64,000 bases of DNA from Endobugula sp047636495 (lineage in GTDB: Bacteria > Pseudomonadota > Gammaproteobacteria > Pseudomonadales > Cellvibrionaceae). The position numbers were made by a program, and so were the translations under genes. The stretch lies in contig JBLILH010000005.1 in assembly GCA_047636495.1 (NCBI GenBank), positions 56,668 through 120,667 of the forward strand, read 5' to 3'. The notes under the pieces were generated by a model, which was given only the letters and a program-made list of their open reading frames with translations, was not told the DNA's origin and did not search any database. Positions 1 to 9,800 of this stretch are shown piece after piece; within the stretch, counting starts at the first letter, position 1, and each line of letters opens with the position of its first letter.

Positions 1-477
1 CAAAATATAATGCTAACGCTGTTGTGTTGGCGAGTAAGCTGTTGAGTCTTAAACTGTCATCGCAAGAATTAACTTTAGATAATTCTTGCGATTTTTCTAT
101 AGATTTGGAAGCGTTAAGTTTACTTAGTGTCACTATGTAAGCAGATTCTGTAGATGGAAATGAAGAAACTACAGCAGGGCGAAAAATCCTAGGTTACAAG
201 CTTAATGAAGGCAAATTAAAAGCATTTTACGACACATTAGGCGCACTAGAAAGTATTAAGTTTTCTATGATTAAAGACAATTTTCTTATCATGAGAGCAG
301 GGAAAATATCTTATATTCTTACAAAAAATGAAGTGAGCAAAAAGAAGGTTGAAAAAGGTTTGCAAGGGTTATAGACCATAGTAAAAAAATTAAATTGGAA
401 GACTAATGAAGTTGGTATTGCAGTCAAAGCCAACAGGTCTGTATTTGATAATATCTCGTCCTTAATAGATAAAGTAT

Positions 478-770
478 CACTGCTATTCAGTTAACTTCGG
501 CTCAATTAGCTATAGGCAACGTCAATCTTAAGCAAGCGGTACCGGATACCGAATCGAGCCCGGTATGACGAATACGATGAGCAAGAGACATGACGAATAC
601 GATGAGCAAGAGACATGACGAATACGATGAGTAAACGACATGAAAATCAAAAAGAAACCCCGTCATTCCGGAAAGCGTTTTTTGCTTATCCGGAATCCAG
701 TGTTTTCAATAGCTTACTAGATACCGGGTCAAGCCCGGCATGACGACATTACGTTAACGGGACAGTAGTG
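478..770. mobile_element. MITE-like element, copy 1 (293 bp)
   Basis: It is bounded by imperfect terminal inverted repeats. The right end is GTTAACGGGACAGTAGTG (753-770). The left end at 478-495 matches its reverse complement at 14 of 18 positions. It is flanked by near-identical 9-bp direct repeats: ATAAAGTAT at 469-477 and ATAAAGAAT at 771-779. It holds no credible gene, but has a 25-bp tandem repeat and two GCCCGG-containing blocks. It sits inside the chemotaxis gene. A sibling copy lies at 2749-3053 with its interior inverted. Confidence 0.85.
564..638. repeat. 25-bp tandem repeat, 3 copies, in MITE copy 1
   Basis: Three consecutive 25-bp units start at 564, 589 and 614. The first two are identical and the third differs slightly. 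Each begins ATGACGAATACGATGAG. The same unit, reverse-complemented, occurs about twice at about 2921-2975 in MITE copy 2, so copy number varies between elements. Confidence 0.9.
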
Positions 771-1981
771 ATAAAGAATGTATTTTTTCTGTGAAGCTAC
801 AAAATGTACTTAACAACTTAAACCTTATGATTTTTAGGACAAAAAGTTTTTCTTGATACCGTTGTGCTTGAGCAAGTTTCTCAAGAAACAGAATCTTCTA
901 AAAAAACAGCAACTGCCATTATGCTTATAACTGAAGTAATTGTTGGCTTTGTGATCTTAATTAGTTTGGCGGCTATTGCCCGTGAGTTAAATGTGCAGTT
1001 GAAATACATGCATAAGTTTTTAAAGAAAATGTCAGAGGGTGACTTTTCTCAGCAATTAGTAACTAACGGTAATAAAAAATATGAGTTTATCCAGTTAAAA
1101 GTTGCTGCAGATTTAATGGTAAAAGATATATCGTATGTCATTTTGAAAATTATAGACGGAAATAATTCATTGAAGAATATTAGGGGGCAACTAGAAGATG
1201 CTATTGTGTTGCTAGCCAATAGCAGTGAGGAAGTTGAAAATAAAAATCAGCGGCCTACCGTGGCGACACAACGTATATCGAGTGCAGTAGGTGATGTCGC
1301 TAGGCGTTCGTCGCACGTAAATGAAACCGCACAGTTAGCGTCAGTTAGTACGAAAGTAGGCGCTACGATAGTTAATGATTGCGTGAGCTCTATGTTGAGT
1401 ATTGTTGATTTAATAAGTAAAACCCATAGTGAGGTTGAAAACCTTTCGCAGTCTAGCGTAAAAATGGTGGATATTATTGATGTCATCAACGGTCTAGCAG
1501 ATCAAACAAACTTACTGGCGTTAAATGCTGCGATCGAGTCAGCTCAAGCAGGCGAAGCAGGCCGTGGTTTTTCTGTTGTTGCCGACGAAGTACGAGCACT
1601 AGCGCAGAAAACAGTAGGTGCTACTAGTAGTATTGGCGATATGATTAAAAGTTTTAATGATCAATCCAAATCCATGAGTGACCTTATGTAAAAAGGCATT
1701 AAGTTAGCTTCGTGTGGCCAAGATAACGCCAATAACGCTAAATATTCACTTTCTGCTATTGAAGATGCTATTCAACAAGTAGCGGCAGAAATGAACCTGG
1801 TGGTACTTGCAGTAGAAGATATTTCGACTAATTCAAACGATATCGCGACTCAGGTCGAGGATATATTTGAACATACTGAGTCGACAAGAAAGACCCGTCT
1901 GACGCTAGAAGAACATTCGAAAACGTTATGTTCTCAAACTCAAACTCTAGGGGAGATTACCCAACGTTTTAGTTTGTGATG

Positions 1982-2011
1982 ACTATTAATCGCCTTGGCA
2001 ATATTAATAGT
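1982..2011. terminator. Hairpin between convergent genes
   Basis: A perfect 9-bp inverted repeat, ACTATTAAT at 1982-1990 and ATTAATAGT at 2003-2011, encloses a 12-nt loop that can add a GCC/GGC pairing. It overlaps the stop codon of the racemase and follows the end of the chemotaxis pseudogene. The position suits a shared terminator, but there is no T-tract, so the function is tentative. Confidence 0.4.
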
Positions 2012-2699
2012 TAATGGCGTATGCCACTGCTTTTTCAGCGTGAATCGCTGTGGTATCTACCAGTGTTACAGTAGTATCACTTTGCTTAACTAACATGCCA
2101 ATTTCAGTGCAGCCAAGAATAACCGCCTCGGCACCTTGCTTGGCAAGTGCGTCGATAATACGTAGGTATTCGGCTTTCGATTCTTCGGTTACCTTTCCTA
2201 AACACAGCTCTTGATAAATTACATCGTGAACGATTTTTCTGTCATCGTCATTGGGTATGTAAACATTAATGTCGTATTTATCACGTAATCGGCCTTTGTA
2301 AAAATCTTGCTCCATGGTGAAGGCTGTGCCTAATAAGCCAACATATTTAATGTCTTTCTCTATGAGTACTTCTGCGGTGGCGTCGGCGATATGCAAAATG
2401 GGAATGTTGATTGCATGTTCGATTTGCGGCGCAACTTTATGCATAGTGTTGGTACAGATCAGCAATACATCTGCGCCTGCAAGTTCTACTTTTTTTGCGG
2501 CGTCAGCCAGTATGTCGGCAGTACCTTCCCAATCCCCTTGGTGTTGTAGTTTTTCGATAGGATCAAAGTTGACACTGTACATGGCGATCTTGGCTGAATG
2601 TAAGCCTCCCAGAGAGTGTCTAATACCTTCGTTGATTTTTTGATAATAACCGAGCGTGCTTTCCCAACTCATGCCACCTAGTAATCCAATCGTTTTCAT
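2004..2699 (-). CDS. Aspartate/glutamate racemase family protein
   Basis: This 231-residue protein belongs to the PLP-independent Asp/Glu racemase family (RacX/YgeA-like). These enzymes invert an amino-acid alpha carbon with two cysteines. Both are present: Cys82 in ICTNTMH and Cys197 in GCTEI. The N-terminus GLLGGMSWEST is typical of the family, and the length is normal, so the gene looks intact. The substrate cannot be told from sequence; broad-specificity amino-acid racemase activity in the cytoplasm is likely. The gene stands alone between the chemotaxis pseudogene and MITE copy 2. The MITE begins about 50 bp upstream of the ATG, so it may have displaced or altered the promoter. Confidence 0.9.
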   Translation of the reverse strand: MKTIGLLGGMSWESTLGYYQKINEGIRHSLGGLHSAKIAMYSVNFDPIEKLQHQGDWEGTADILADAAKKVELAGADVLLICTNTMHKVAPQIEHAINIPILHIADATAEVLIEKDIKYVGLLGTAFTMEQDFYKGRLRDKYDINVYIPNDDDRKIVHDVIYQELCLGKVTEESKAEYLRIIDALAKQGAEAVILGCTEIGMLVKQSDTTVTLVDTTAIHAEKAVAYAINY

Positions 2700-2748
2700 T
2701 ATGTTATTCCTAACGGTTCTGTTATTAATTGTTGCTGGTAATCTTTAT

Positions 2749-3053
2749 CGCTGCTGTCTCGTTAACTTAATGTGTCATGCCTAGCCGTCATGCCGGGCTT
2801 GATCCGGTGCTCGGTACCCGGCCAATATCGCAAACCACTAGACTCCGTATAAGCAAAAAAACGCTTTTCGGAATGACGAGGTCTTGCTGTACTCTTCATG
2901 TGTCTGCTCATCATATTCGTCATGTCTCTTGTTCACCGTATTCGTCATGTCTCTTGTTCACCGTATTCGTCATGCCGGGCTCGATCCGGTACTGTTTGGC
3001 CGTGATCAGTATGGCTTATAGTCAATTTTCATAAAGTTAACGGGACAGTAGTG
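2749..3053. mobile_element. MITE-like element, copy 2 (305 bp)
   Basis: The right terminal repeat GTTAACGGGACAGTAGTG (3036-3053) is identical to that of copy 1. The left end, CGCTGCTGTCTCGTTAAC (2749-2766), matches its reverse complement closely. Perfect 9-bp direct repeats AATCTTTAT flank it at 2740-2748 and 3054-3062, the signature of transposition. The interior is the inverse of copy 1 and includes about two copies of the 25-bp unit. It has no coding capacity for a transposase, so it must have been moved in trans. It lies between the racemase and cupin genes, in the racemase upstream region. Confidence 0.9.
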
Positions 3054-3096
3054 AATCTTTATTGTGATTTTTTTTGTGAAGGGGAATATATGTTTT

Positions 3097-3426
3097 TTAT
3101 GCTTTATCATGAAACCAAAATTCAATTTCATCGGTCTCTACGGTAAATTTAGCCGAATGCTCTACATTGGCAGGTACATGATACCATTCACCGATACGGA
3201 CACGTTCCACTTTTCCATTCATTGTTAGAAGAAGTTCCCCTCGTGTTATAACACCATGATTGCCTGTGCTATGTTGGTGAGAAGGTATTTCTGTTCCTGC
3301 GGGGTAAGAGGCGAATAAGATGTCACTCTTGTCCGCAGCTAAAGGGTCAGCTGCTAATATATACGCATCGAAACGACCATCGAAGAGTGGTAGTGCTTTG
3401 ATTCTTTCAGGATATTGCCCAGCCAT
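3097..3426 (-). CDS. Cupin-domain protein
   Basis: This 109-residue protein is a single small cupin barrel. The first cupin motif is visible as HQHSTGNHGVITRGE at about residues 52-66 (His, His and Glu metal ligands), and the second as GEWYHVPANVEHSA at about 80-93. Small cupins of this size bind a metal or a small ligand; the substrate is unknown. The gene is divergent from the AraC-family regulator that starts at 3619, with a shared 190-bp spacer, so that regulator may control it (inference). Length and motifs look intact. Confidence 0.85.
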   Translation of the reverse strand: MAGQYPERIKALPLFDGRFDAYILAADPLAADKSDILFASYPAGTEIPSHQHSTGNHGVITRGELLLTMNGKVERVRIGEWYHVPANVEHSAKFTVETDEIEFWFHDKA

Positions 3427-3618
3427 TATTTTTTCCTGTTCGTTTATTACGAATCTCGTGTTGTAAAAATCGTATTGAAAAATGTAATATCCAGTGTATT
3501 CAATATATGATGGGAGGCGCTATCAATATCCTGATGTTTTTTAATGGTCGCTACTCATTATATGAATTCAAGGGATCTAAGATTGATTAAATGATGTGTT
3601 TATCCTATAGAATATGGC

Positions 3619-4413
3619 ATGACTAACGTTATCTACCCAATGACTGTTTCCGAATCAATCCGCACTTGCGGCGTTGACGGCTCTGTTGTCGAATTGCTCC
3701 CTAGCGCGGCTTATTCGGCTGCCCATGTTCCACAATCTCATGTCATCGGTTTTGCTTTTGAAACGCAATTAGGCGTGCATAGTTTTGCGAGCGATCAACG
3801 CTGCGACTTTTATCGGCAAGCCAACTCATTCGCCTTTATTCCATCGGGGTGCGAGGTATTTTCTGAGTCTGCAGTGGGGGGTGAATATCTTACATTATCA
3901 CTTGCCCCTAGATGGGCATCTGAGATTGATTGTAAAAAGCCTATTAACCAGTTGCTATCGGTGGGTTCTGTACAGATAGCACGAACACTGAGGAAGCAGC
4001 TTATAGCCGATAGCGTTGTCGATAGTTCGTTGGTAGAGCAATTAGCGAATGATATTGTCCAAGAATTAACAATGCATAAGCAATCTGTCAAATACGTATT
4101 AGGTCTAAAGCAGATGAAAATACTCGATGAGTTTATTGATGCGAATATAGATCAGCCATTATCGGTGTTACATATGGCAGAGGTGATGCATATATCGGCT
4201 GGTCACTTTTCTAGGGTATTTAAAGCGAGTGTGGGTGTGTCGCCTTTCGATTACGTGATTCAGCGGCGATTAGCGTACGCAAGAAAGTGCTTACGTTATC
4301 CGGCAAATGATCTTAGTGCCATAGCTTTTTCTAGCGGCTTTGCTTCTCATGCGCATATGACAATGGCCTTTAAGAAATATTTAGGCTTAACGCCTAGCGA
4401 GTTGAGAGTATGA
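3619..4413 (+). CDS. AraC-family transcriptional regulator
   Basis: This 264-residue protein has two parts. The N-terminal half (about 1-155) is a divergent sensor region I do not recognise. The C-terminal 100 residues are a double helix-turn-helix of the AraC/XylS type: LSVLHMAEVMHISAGHFSRV for the first helix pair, then the conserved SSGFASHAHMTMAFKKYLG and the final GLTPSELR. It should bind DNA and activate or repress nearby genes, probably in response to a small molecule. It is divergent from the cupin gene, its most likely local target. The ATG has no good Shine-Dalgarno sequence, as for several genes here. Confidence 0.9.
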   Translation: MTNVIYPMTVSESIRTCGVDGSVVELLPSAAYSAAHVPQSHVIGFAFETQLGVHSFASDQRCDFYRQANSFAFIPSGCEVFSESAVGGEYLTLSLAPRWASEIDCKKPINQLLSVGSVQIARTLRKQLIADSVVDSSLVEQLANDIVQELTMHKQSVKYVLGLKQMKILDEFIDANIDQPLSVLHMAEVMHISAGHFSRVFKASVGVSPFDYVIQRRLAYARKCLRYPANDLSAIAFSSGFASHAHMTMAFKKYLGLTPSELRV

Positions 4414-4567
4414 CTGCATCTAGCTTGATGGCCCCTATTAAGCGCAATGTATTCACCCGAGGATACAGGCAAATATTTGTAGAACCAGCGCATTACGCAC
4501 CACGTAAGATGATAAACTAACTAACTAATCAATCCTTCTTATTGTTTTTTCCTTGTCGCGGTCTCTT

Positions 4568-6397
4568 ATGTTTGCTTTTTTTGAACGCCTTGTTCCTGCT
4601 TTTCCTGAGCAGGAGCCTACCCAGCCGCCTAAGGGCTTATTAGCTTTTTGTTGGCATTACACACGGGATGTTGCCCCATATTTGGCGATGATGGCGATAC
4701 TCACCGGTATATTGGCGTTAATAGAAGTTGCGTTGTTCGGGTTTTTAGGTAGTTTGGTCGATTGGTTGGCGACGAAAAACCCCGATACATTCTTAGCGGA
4801 AGAGGCCTCAACGCTATGGTGGATGAGTGGCTTGGTGCTGATCGGCCTACCTGTTACCGTATTGTTACATTCATTGGTGATTCACCAAACATTATTGGGT
4901 AATTATCCGATGATTATTCGGTGGCAAGCACATCGTTATCTGTTATCGCAAAGTATCTCGTTTTATCAAAATGAATTCGCTGGGCGACTAGCAACTAAGG
5001 TATTACAGACCTCTATAGCTGTCCGCGAATCGGTCATGAAAGTGTTAGATGTACTGTTATTTGTCTCGGTATATTTTGTGGGGATGTTATTTTTAATTGG
5101 CGATGCGGATATTCTTCTCATCTTGCCGTTGTTAGTGTGGGTAATGTGCTATTTGTTAGTGTTGGCTTATTTTATTCCACGCCTAAAAAATGTATCGACG
5201 ATCCAAGCGGATGCACGTTCAACGATGACAGGGCGTATTGTTGATAGTTATACTAATATTAGCACCGTTAAATTGTTTTCTCATGATGCTAAAGAGCTTG
5301 CTTATGCTAAAGAAAGTATGAAAGTTTTTCTTGATTCCGTACACCCACAAATGCGCTTGGTAACTAAATTACAATTTATAGTGTGGAGCTTAAATGCTTT
5401 ACTATTTTTCAGTGTGTCAGCTCTAGCGATCAGTTTATGGATAGAGGGATCAGCTTCTGCAGGGGCCATTACGGTTGCGATGAGCTTGATTTTACGCCTT
5501 AACGGCATGTCCCAATGGATTATGTGGGAAGTCTCGGCGTTATTTGAAAACATAGGCACGGTGCAAGACGGTATCAATACCTTATCAGTAGAAAAAACGA
5601 TTGTCGACGATGCTACCGCCCCGCCACTGGTCGTCAGTAAGGGGGAGATCACTTTTGATCGTATTGGCTTTCACTATGGTAAAGGCAGTGGCGTTATCGA
5701 CGAGCTATCTTTAGTGATTCGCCCGGGTGAGAAAGTCGGTGTAGTGGGGCGATCAGGGGCGGGGAAATCTACCTTGGTGAATTTATTACTGCGTTTTCAC
5801 GAGGTGGAAAGCGGGTCGATTACTATCGACGGGCAAAACATCAATGTGGTTCAGCAAGGTAGTTTACGCTCGGCGATCGGTGTGGTCAGCCAAGATACAT
5901 CACTATTACATCGGACTATTCGGGAGAATATTTTATATGGCAAAGCCAATGCTTCTGAAGAGGAAATGATTGCTGCTTCCACGAGTGCACAGGCCCATGA
6001 ATTTATCCAAGCGTTAGTAGATAGCCATCAGGCAATCGGTTATGACGCACAAGTGGGCGAGCGTGGCGTGAAATTATCAGGTGGCCAGCGACAACGTGTG
6101 GCGATTGCCCGTGTATTATTAAAAGATGCGCCTATTTTAGTGTTGGACGAAGCAACTTCCGCGCTAGATTCTGAGATTGAAGCCGCGATCCAAGAAAGTT
6201 TGTATCAATTGATGGAAGGTAAAACAGTGATTGCCATTGCCCATCGTCTGTCAACGATAGCCGCAATGGATCGATTAATTGTGATGAATGACGGGCGTAT
6301 TGTCGAGCAAGGTAGTCATCAGGAACTTATTCAGCTGGGTGGCATCTATGCAAGACTATGGGCACATCAAACAGGAGGTTTTTTAGGTGCAAAATAA
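4568..6397 (+). CDS. ABC exporter, fused permease and ATPase (MsbA/multidrug type)
   Basis: About 609 residues in the half-transporter layout. An N-terminal membrane domain (about residues 25-330) has hydrophobic helices near 40-65, 85-112, 165-205 and 275-315. The ABC ATPase follows, with Walker A GRSGAGKST near 395, signature LSGGQRQR near 505, Walker B ILVLDEATSALD near 525 and switch His in IAHRLST. Homodimers of this kind export lipids, peptides or drugs across the inner membrane; the substrate is unknown. I take the ATG at 4568; a TTG 15 bp upstream is possible, and neither has a clear ribosome-binding site. The 3' end overlaps the start of a decayed secreted-protein gene, which suggests an operon with a periplasmic partner that has been lost. 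Confidence 0.92.
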   Translation: MFAFFERLVPAFPEQEPTQPPKGLLAFCWHYTRDVAPYLAMMAILTGILALIEVALFGFLGSLVDWLATKNPDTFLAEEASTLWWMSGLVLIGLPVTVLLHSLVIHQTLLGNYPMIIRWQAHRYLLSQSISFYQNEFAGRLATKVLQTSIAVRESVMKVLDVLLFVSVYFVGMLFLIGDADILLILPLLVWVMCYLLVLAYFIPRLKNVSTIQADARSTMTGRIVDSYTNISTVKLFSHDAKELAYAKESMKVFLDSVHPQMRLVTKLQFIVWSLNALLFFSVSALAISLWIEGSASAGAITVAMSLILRLNGMSQWIMWEVSALFENIGTVQDGINTLSVEKTIVDDATAPPLVVSKGEITFDRIGFHYGKGSGVIDELSLVIRPGEKVGVVGRSGAGKSTLVNLLLRFHEVESGSITIDGQNINVVQQGSLRSAIGVVSQDTSLLHRTIRENILYGKANASEEEMIAASTSAQAHEFIQALVDSHQAIGYDAQVGERGVKLSGGQRQRVAIARVLLKDAPILVLDEATSALDSEIEAAIQESLYQLMEGKTVIAIAHRLSTIAAMDRLIVMNDGRIVEQGSHQELIQLGGIYARLWAHQTGGFLGAK

Positions 6398-6773
6398 AAT
6401 AAAAACGCTATTGGCAATCGTAATAACGATGGCCTCTTCGTCATACGCTGCTAACGCATTGACGGGTGAGACGAATGTATTAGGTGTCAATGTTGATCCT
6501 TTGGCGGAGCGACAATATCGTATCTCTGTGACCTCGTCACATGCTGATAACGGTTGAGATCACTTCGCTAATGCATGGTAAGTGCTGAATGAAAATGGCG
6601 AAGTTATTGGCGAGCGAGTGTTACAGTATTCCCACGTGAACGAGTAGCCTTTTACCCGTAGTTTAACGTTAACAATTCCAGTAATGGTGTGATTAATTAC
6701 TATCAAGGGCCAAGATTCAGTGTATGGCCTTAGTGGTAAAATGATTGTTGTTGACGTGCCAACGTTTCCTTAG
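6387..6773 (+). pseudogene. Decayed secreted protein gene downstream of the ABC exporter
   Basis: A GTG at 6387 follows a strong AGGAGG (6373-6378) and overlaps the exporter's last codons. The frame opens with a signal peptide (KIKTLLAIVITMASSSYAA) and continues to a TAG at 6771-6773, but it is cut by in-frame TGA (6555), TAA (6579), TAG and TGA codons with no frameshift. Readable pieces include LNENGEVIGERVLQYSHVNE, PFTRSLTLTIP and GQDSVYGLSGKMIVVDVP. It would have been a roughly 128-residue periplasmic or exported beta-rich protein. I do not recognise a named family. The pattern suggests recent point-mutation decay. Confidence 0.75.
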
Positions 6774-6831
6774 TGAATAGGCCTATTCAGTTTATTCTTT
6801 TTGTTCTGTTTATTTTTAGGTGAGTTAACTT

Positions 6832-9800
6832 TTGTCTGCCCTCGATCCCCATAATATTACCGATGCCGTATCACACTACCGTGCTTTGCTTGATGATGTA
6901 ACGACCAAAGATCATTTTCGTTTGTCTCGTCAGTGGCGCACGGTTGTAGGCAGCAAGAACCAAGACAATAATATTCAGCAAAAAAATAACCAGAAAACAC
7001 ACAATGAGCAAAACACACTAGTAGAAAATGCACATTGGCAGGCGCTGACCGCTAAAATAGATGCATCACATACGCGGGTTCAGCAACGACGTAATGCTTT
7101 GCCAGAGGTGACCTATCCCGATGATTTACCTATTAGCGAAAAGCGCGACCTGATTGCTGAAACGATTGCACTGCATCAGGTGGTGGTGTTAACGGGTGAA
7201 ACAGGTTCGGGGAAAACCACGCAGCTACCTAAAATTTGTTTGTCGATTGGGCGCGGTGTGCGCGGCATGATTGGCCATACCCAACCGCGACGTATTGCGG
7301 CGCGTACGGTCGCCACGCGTATTGCTGAAGAGCTCAATACACCATTAGGTGAGTCGGTAGGTTATCAGGTGCGCTTTACCGATAAGGCGTCGGATAACAC
7401 CCATATTAAATTAATGACCGACGGTATTTTACTGGCCGAAATACAGCAAGATCGTTTTTTGAGTCGGTACGATACCATCATTATTGATGAAGCCCATGAA
7501 CGTAGTTTAAATATTGATTTCTTGATGGGTTACCTTAAACAGTTATTACCTAAACGCCCCGACTTAAAAGTCATTATTACATCGGCAACTATCGACGTTG
7601 AAAAGTTTTCTAAACATTTTAACGATGCCCCTGTCATCGAAGTTTCTGGCCGTACTTATGCTGTGGAAGTGCGTTATCGACCCCCATTAGATACCGCTAA
7701 TGACGACGAAGGTGTCGACATACTGAGTACCATGTTGACGGCCATTGATGAGATTCGTAGCGAAGATACATCCGGTGATATGCTCATATTTTTTAGTGGT
7801 GAACGCGAAATTCGTGAAGCAGCACTGATGATTCGCCGCGCACAAATTCCTCACGTTGAAGTATTGCCTTTGTATGCACGGTTAACTGTGGCAGAACAAA
7901 ATAAAATTTTTCAATCTCATCGTGGGCAACGCGTTGTGTTATCTACCAATGTGGCTGAAACCGCGTTAACCGTACCGGGTATTCGTTATGTAATTGATAC
8001 GGGTGTTGCGCGTGTGAGTCGCTATAGTTTTCGTACTAAAGTGCAACGGCTACCGATTGAGCCTATTTCGCAAGCGAGTGCGAACCAACGTAAAGGTCGT
8101 TGTGGCCGTGTGAGTGAGGGGATTTGTATTCGTTTATATAGCGAAGACGATTTCAATCAACGCCCAGAGTTTACTGATGCAGAGATATTACGGACTAATT
8201 TAGCTGCCGTTATTTTACAAATGTCGCAGCTGAAATTAGGTGATATAAGACATTTCCCTTTTGTTGATCCACCAGATCATCGTCTAATTAACGACGGCAA
8301 CAAATTATTAGAAGAGCTACAAGCCCTCGATGCACAGGGTAAATTGTTACCGCTAGGTAGGCAGTTGGCTACACTACCTGTCGACCCTCGTTTGGGTCGT
8401 ATGTTGCTCGCGGCGAAAGACAAAGGATGCTTACACGAGATGGCGATTATTGTCAGCGCCTTATCAGTTCAAGACCCGCGAGAACGCCCGGGGAATAAAC
8501 AACAAGCGGCTGATCAAGCACATCGGCAATGGTGGGATGAGAAGTCCGATTTTATTGCCTATTTAAACTTGTGGGCAGCGTATGAAGAGCAGCGCCAAGA
8601 CTTATCGGGTAATCAGCTACAAAAATGGTGTAAAAAACAATATATTGCTTATATGCGCATGCGGGAATGGCGTGATATTCACACACAAATTTGTGTGGCG
8701 CTTAAACGTATTGGTTTTACGGTTCATAATAAGGATAAAACGACTGAGAAAAATGATAGCTCTGGAGTCAAACTTATAAAGCAACAGCCTGTTGAAAAAA
8801 AATCTATAAAAGTACAGTCTATAAAAATACAGTCTATAAAAGTACAAGGAGTCGATCTTAAAGATAATAACGAAGTGAATAACTATGCTGATATTCATTC
8901 GGCATTGTTATCTGGACTGCTTGGTTATATCGGTTTCTTGTCAGAAGAAAAAGGTACGGTAGGTGAATACTTAGGCACACGAAACCGTCGTTTTTCGTTA
9001 TTTCCTGGCTCATCGCAATTTAAAAAGAAACCGAAATGGATGGTAGCTGGGCAGTTATTAGAAACATCAAAACTGTATGCCCACAATGCGGCTAAAGTAG
9101 ATCCGCAATGGATCTTAGACAACGCACAACATCTTATTAAACGCCATCATGCAGAGCCACATTACACCGCCAAGTCTGGTCAGGTTATGGCGTTCGAAAA
9201 GATCACCTTGTACGGGATTACGTTAATCGAAAAACAAAGTGTCAGCTATGGCGCTATCGACCCCAAAAAGTCTCGCGAGATTTTTATCCGTGCGGCTTTG
9301 GTCGAAGGCCAGTATGGTGATCATGGGCAAGTGAAACAGCGCTTGGCACGAAAGCCTTCGTCATCCAGCGATTTTTTCATCCATCAACAAACACTCCTTA
9401 ACGATCTTAATGAGCTAGAAGCTAAGTCCCGTCGTCGTGATATTGTGGTAGACGAGGAGATTCTTTTTGCTTTTTATGATGCCCGTGTGCCTATTGCAGT
9501 CGTCAACTTATCTGGCTTTGAACATTGGCGTAAAACGGTGGAAAAGACGGAGCCTACCCTATTGTTTATCGATCGTGATGCGCTGATGCAGCACGATGCT
9601 AGCGATATTACAGAAGCGCAATTCCCTAATGCGATGGTTATGGAGGGCTATACATTACCGTTAAGCTATCACTTCGAACCTAATCATCCCGACGATGGGG
9701 TGTCGGTGCATGTCCCTGTGACGGCTCTGCATCTGATTAAATATACTTCATTAGAATGGCTTGTGCCCGGTTTATTGCGCGAAAAGTGTATCGCCATGAT

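Larger units (their letters stand above)
1..1979 (+). pseudogene. Methyl-accepting chemotaxis protein, broken (5' end outside window)
   Basis: The remnant reads mostly in one frame from position 3 to the stop at 1977-1979. The 5' part resembles a sensory region but carries in-frame stops at 138-140 (TAA), 372-374 (TAG) and 492-494 (TAA), and is interrupted by the MITE at 478-770. After it come a membrane segment (IVGFVILISLAAIA), a HAMP-like stretch and the conserved MCP signalling hairpin (ADQTNLLALNAAIE, GRGFSVVADEVRALAQKT). Another TAA at 1689-1691 cuts the signalling domain, and about 95 more codons follow in the same frame. A frame change between the MITE and 864 implies at least one indel as well. 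An intact MCP would sense ligands at the membrane and control CheA. All three stop codons occur, so decay is far likelier than recoding. The GTG at 864 has no ribosome-binding site. Confidence 0.9.

Noticed and set aside
1..6773. Stop-codon recoding (genes read through TAA, TAG and TGA)
   Set aside because: All three stops occur in the broken genes while nearly all neighbours end normally, and a MITE and frameshifts are also present. Decay explains it better.
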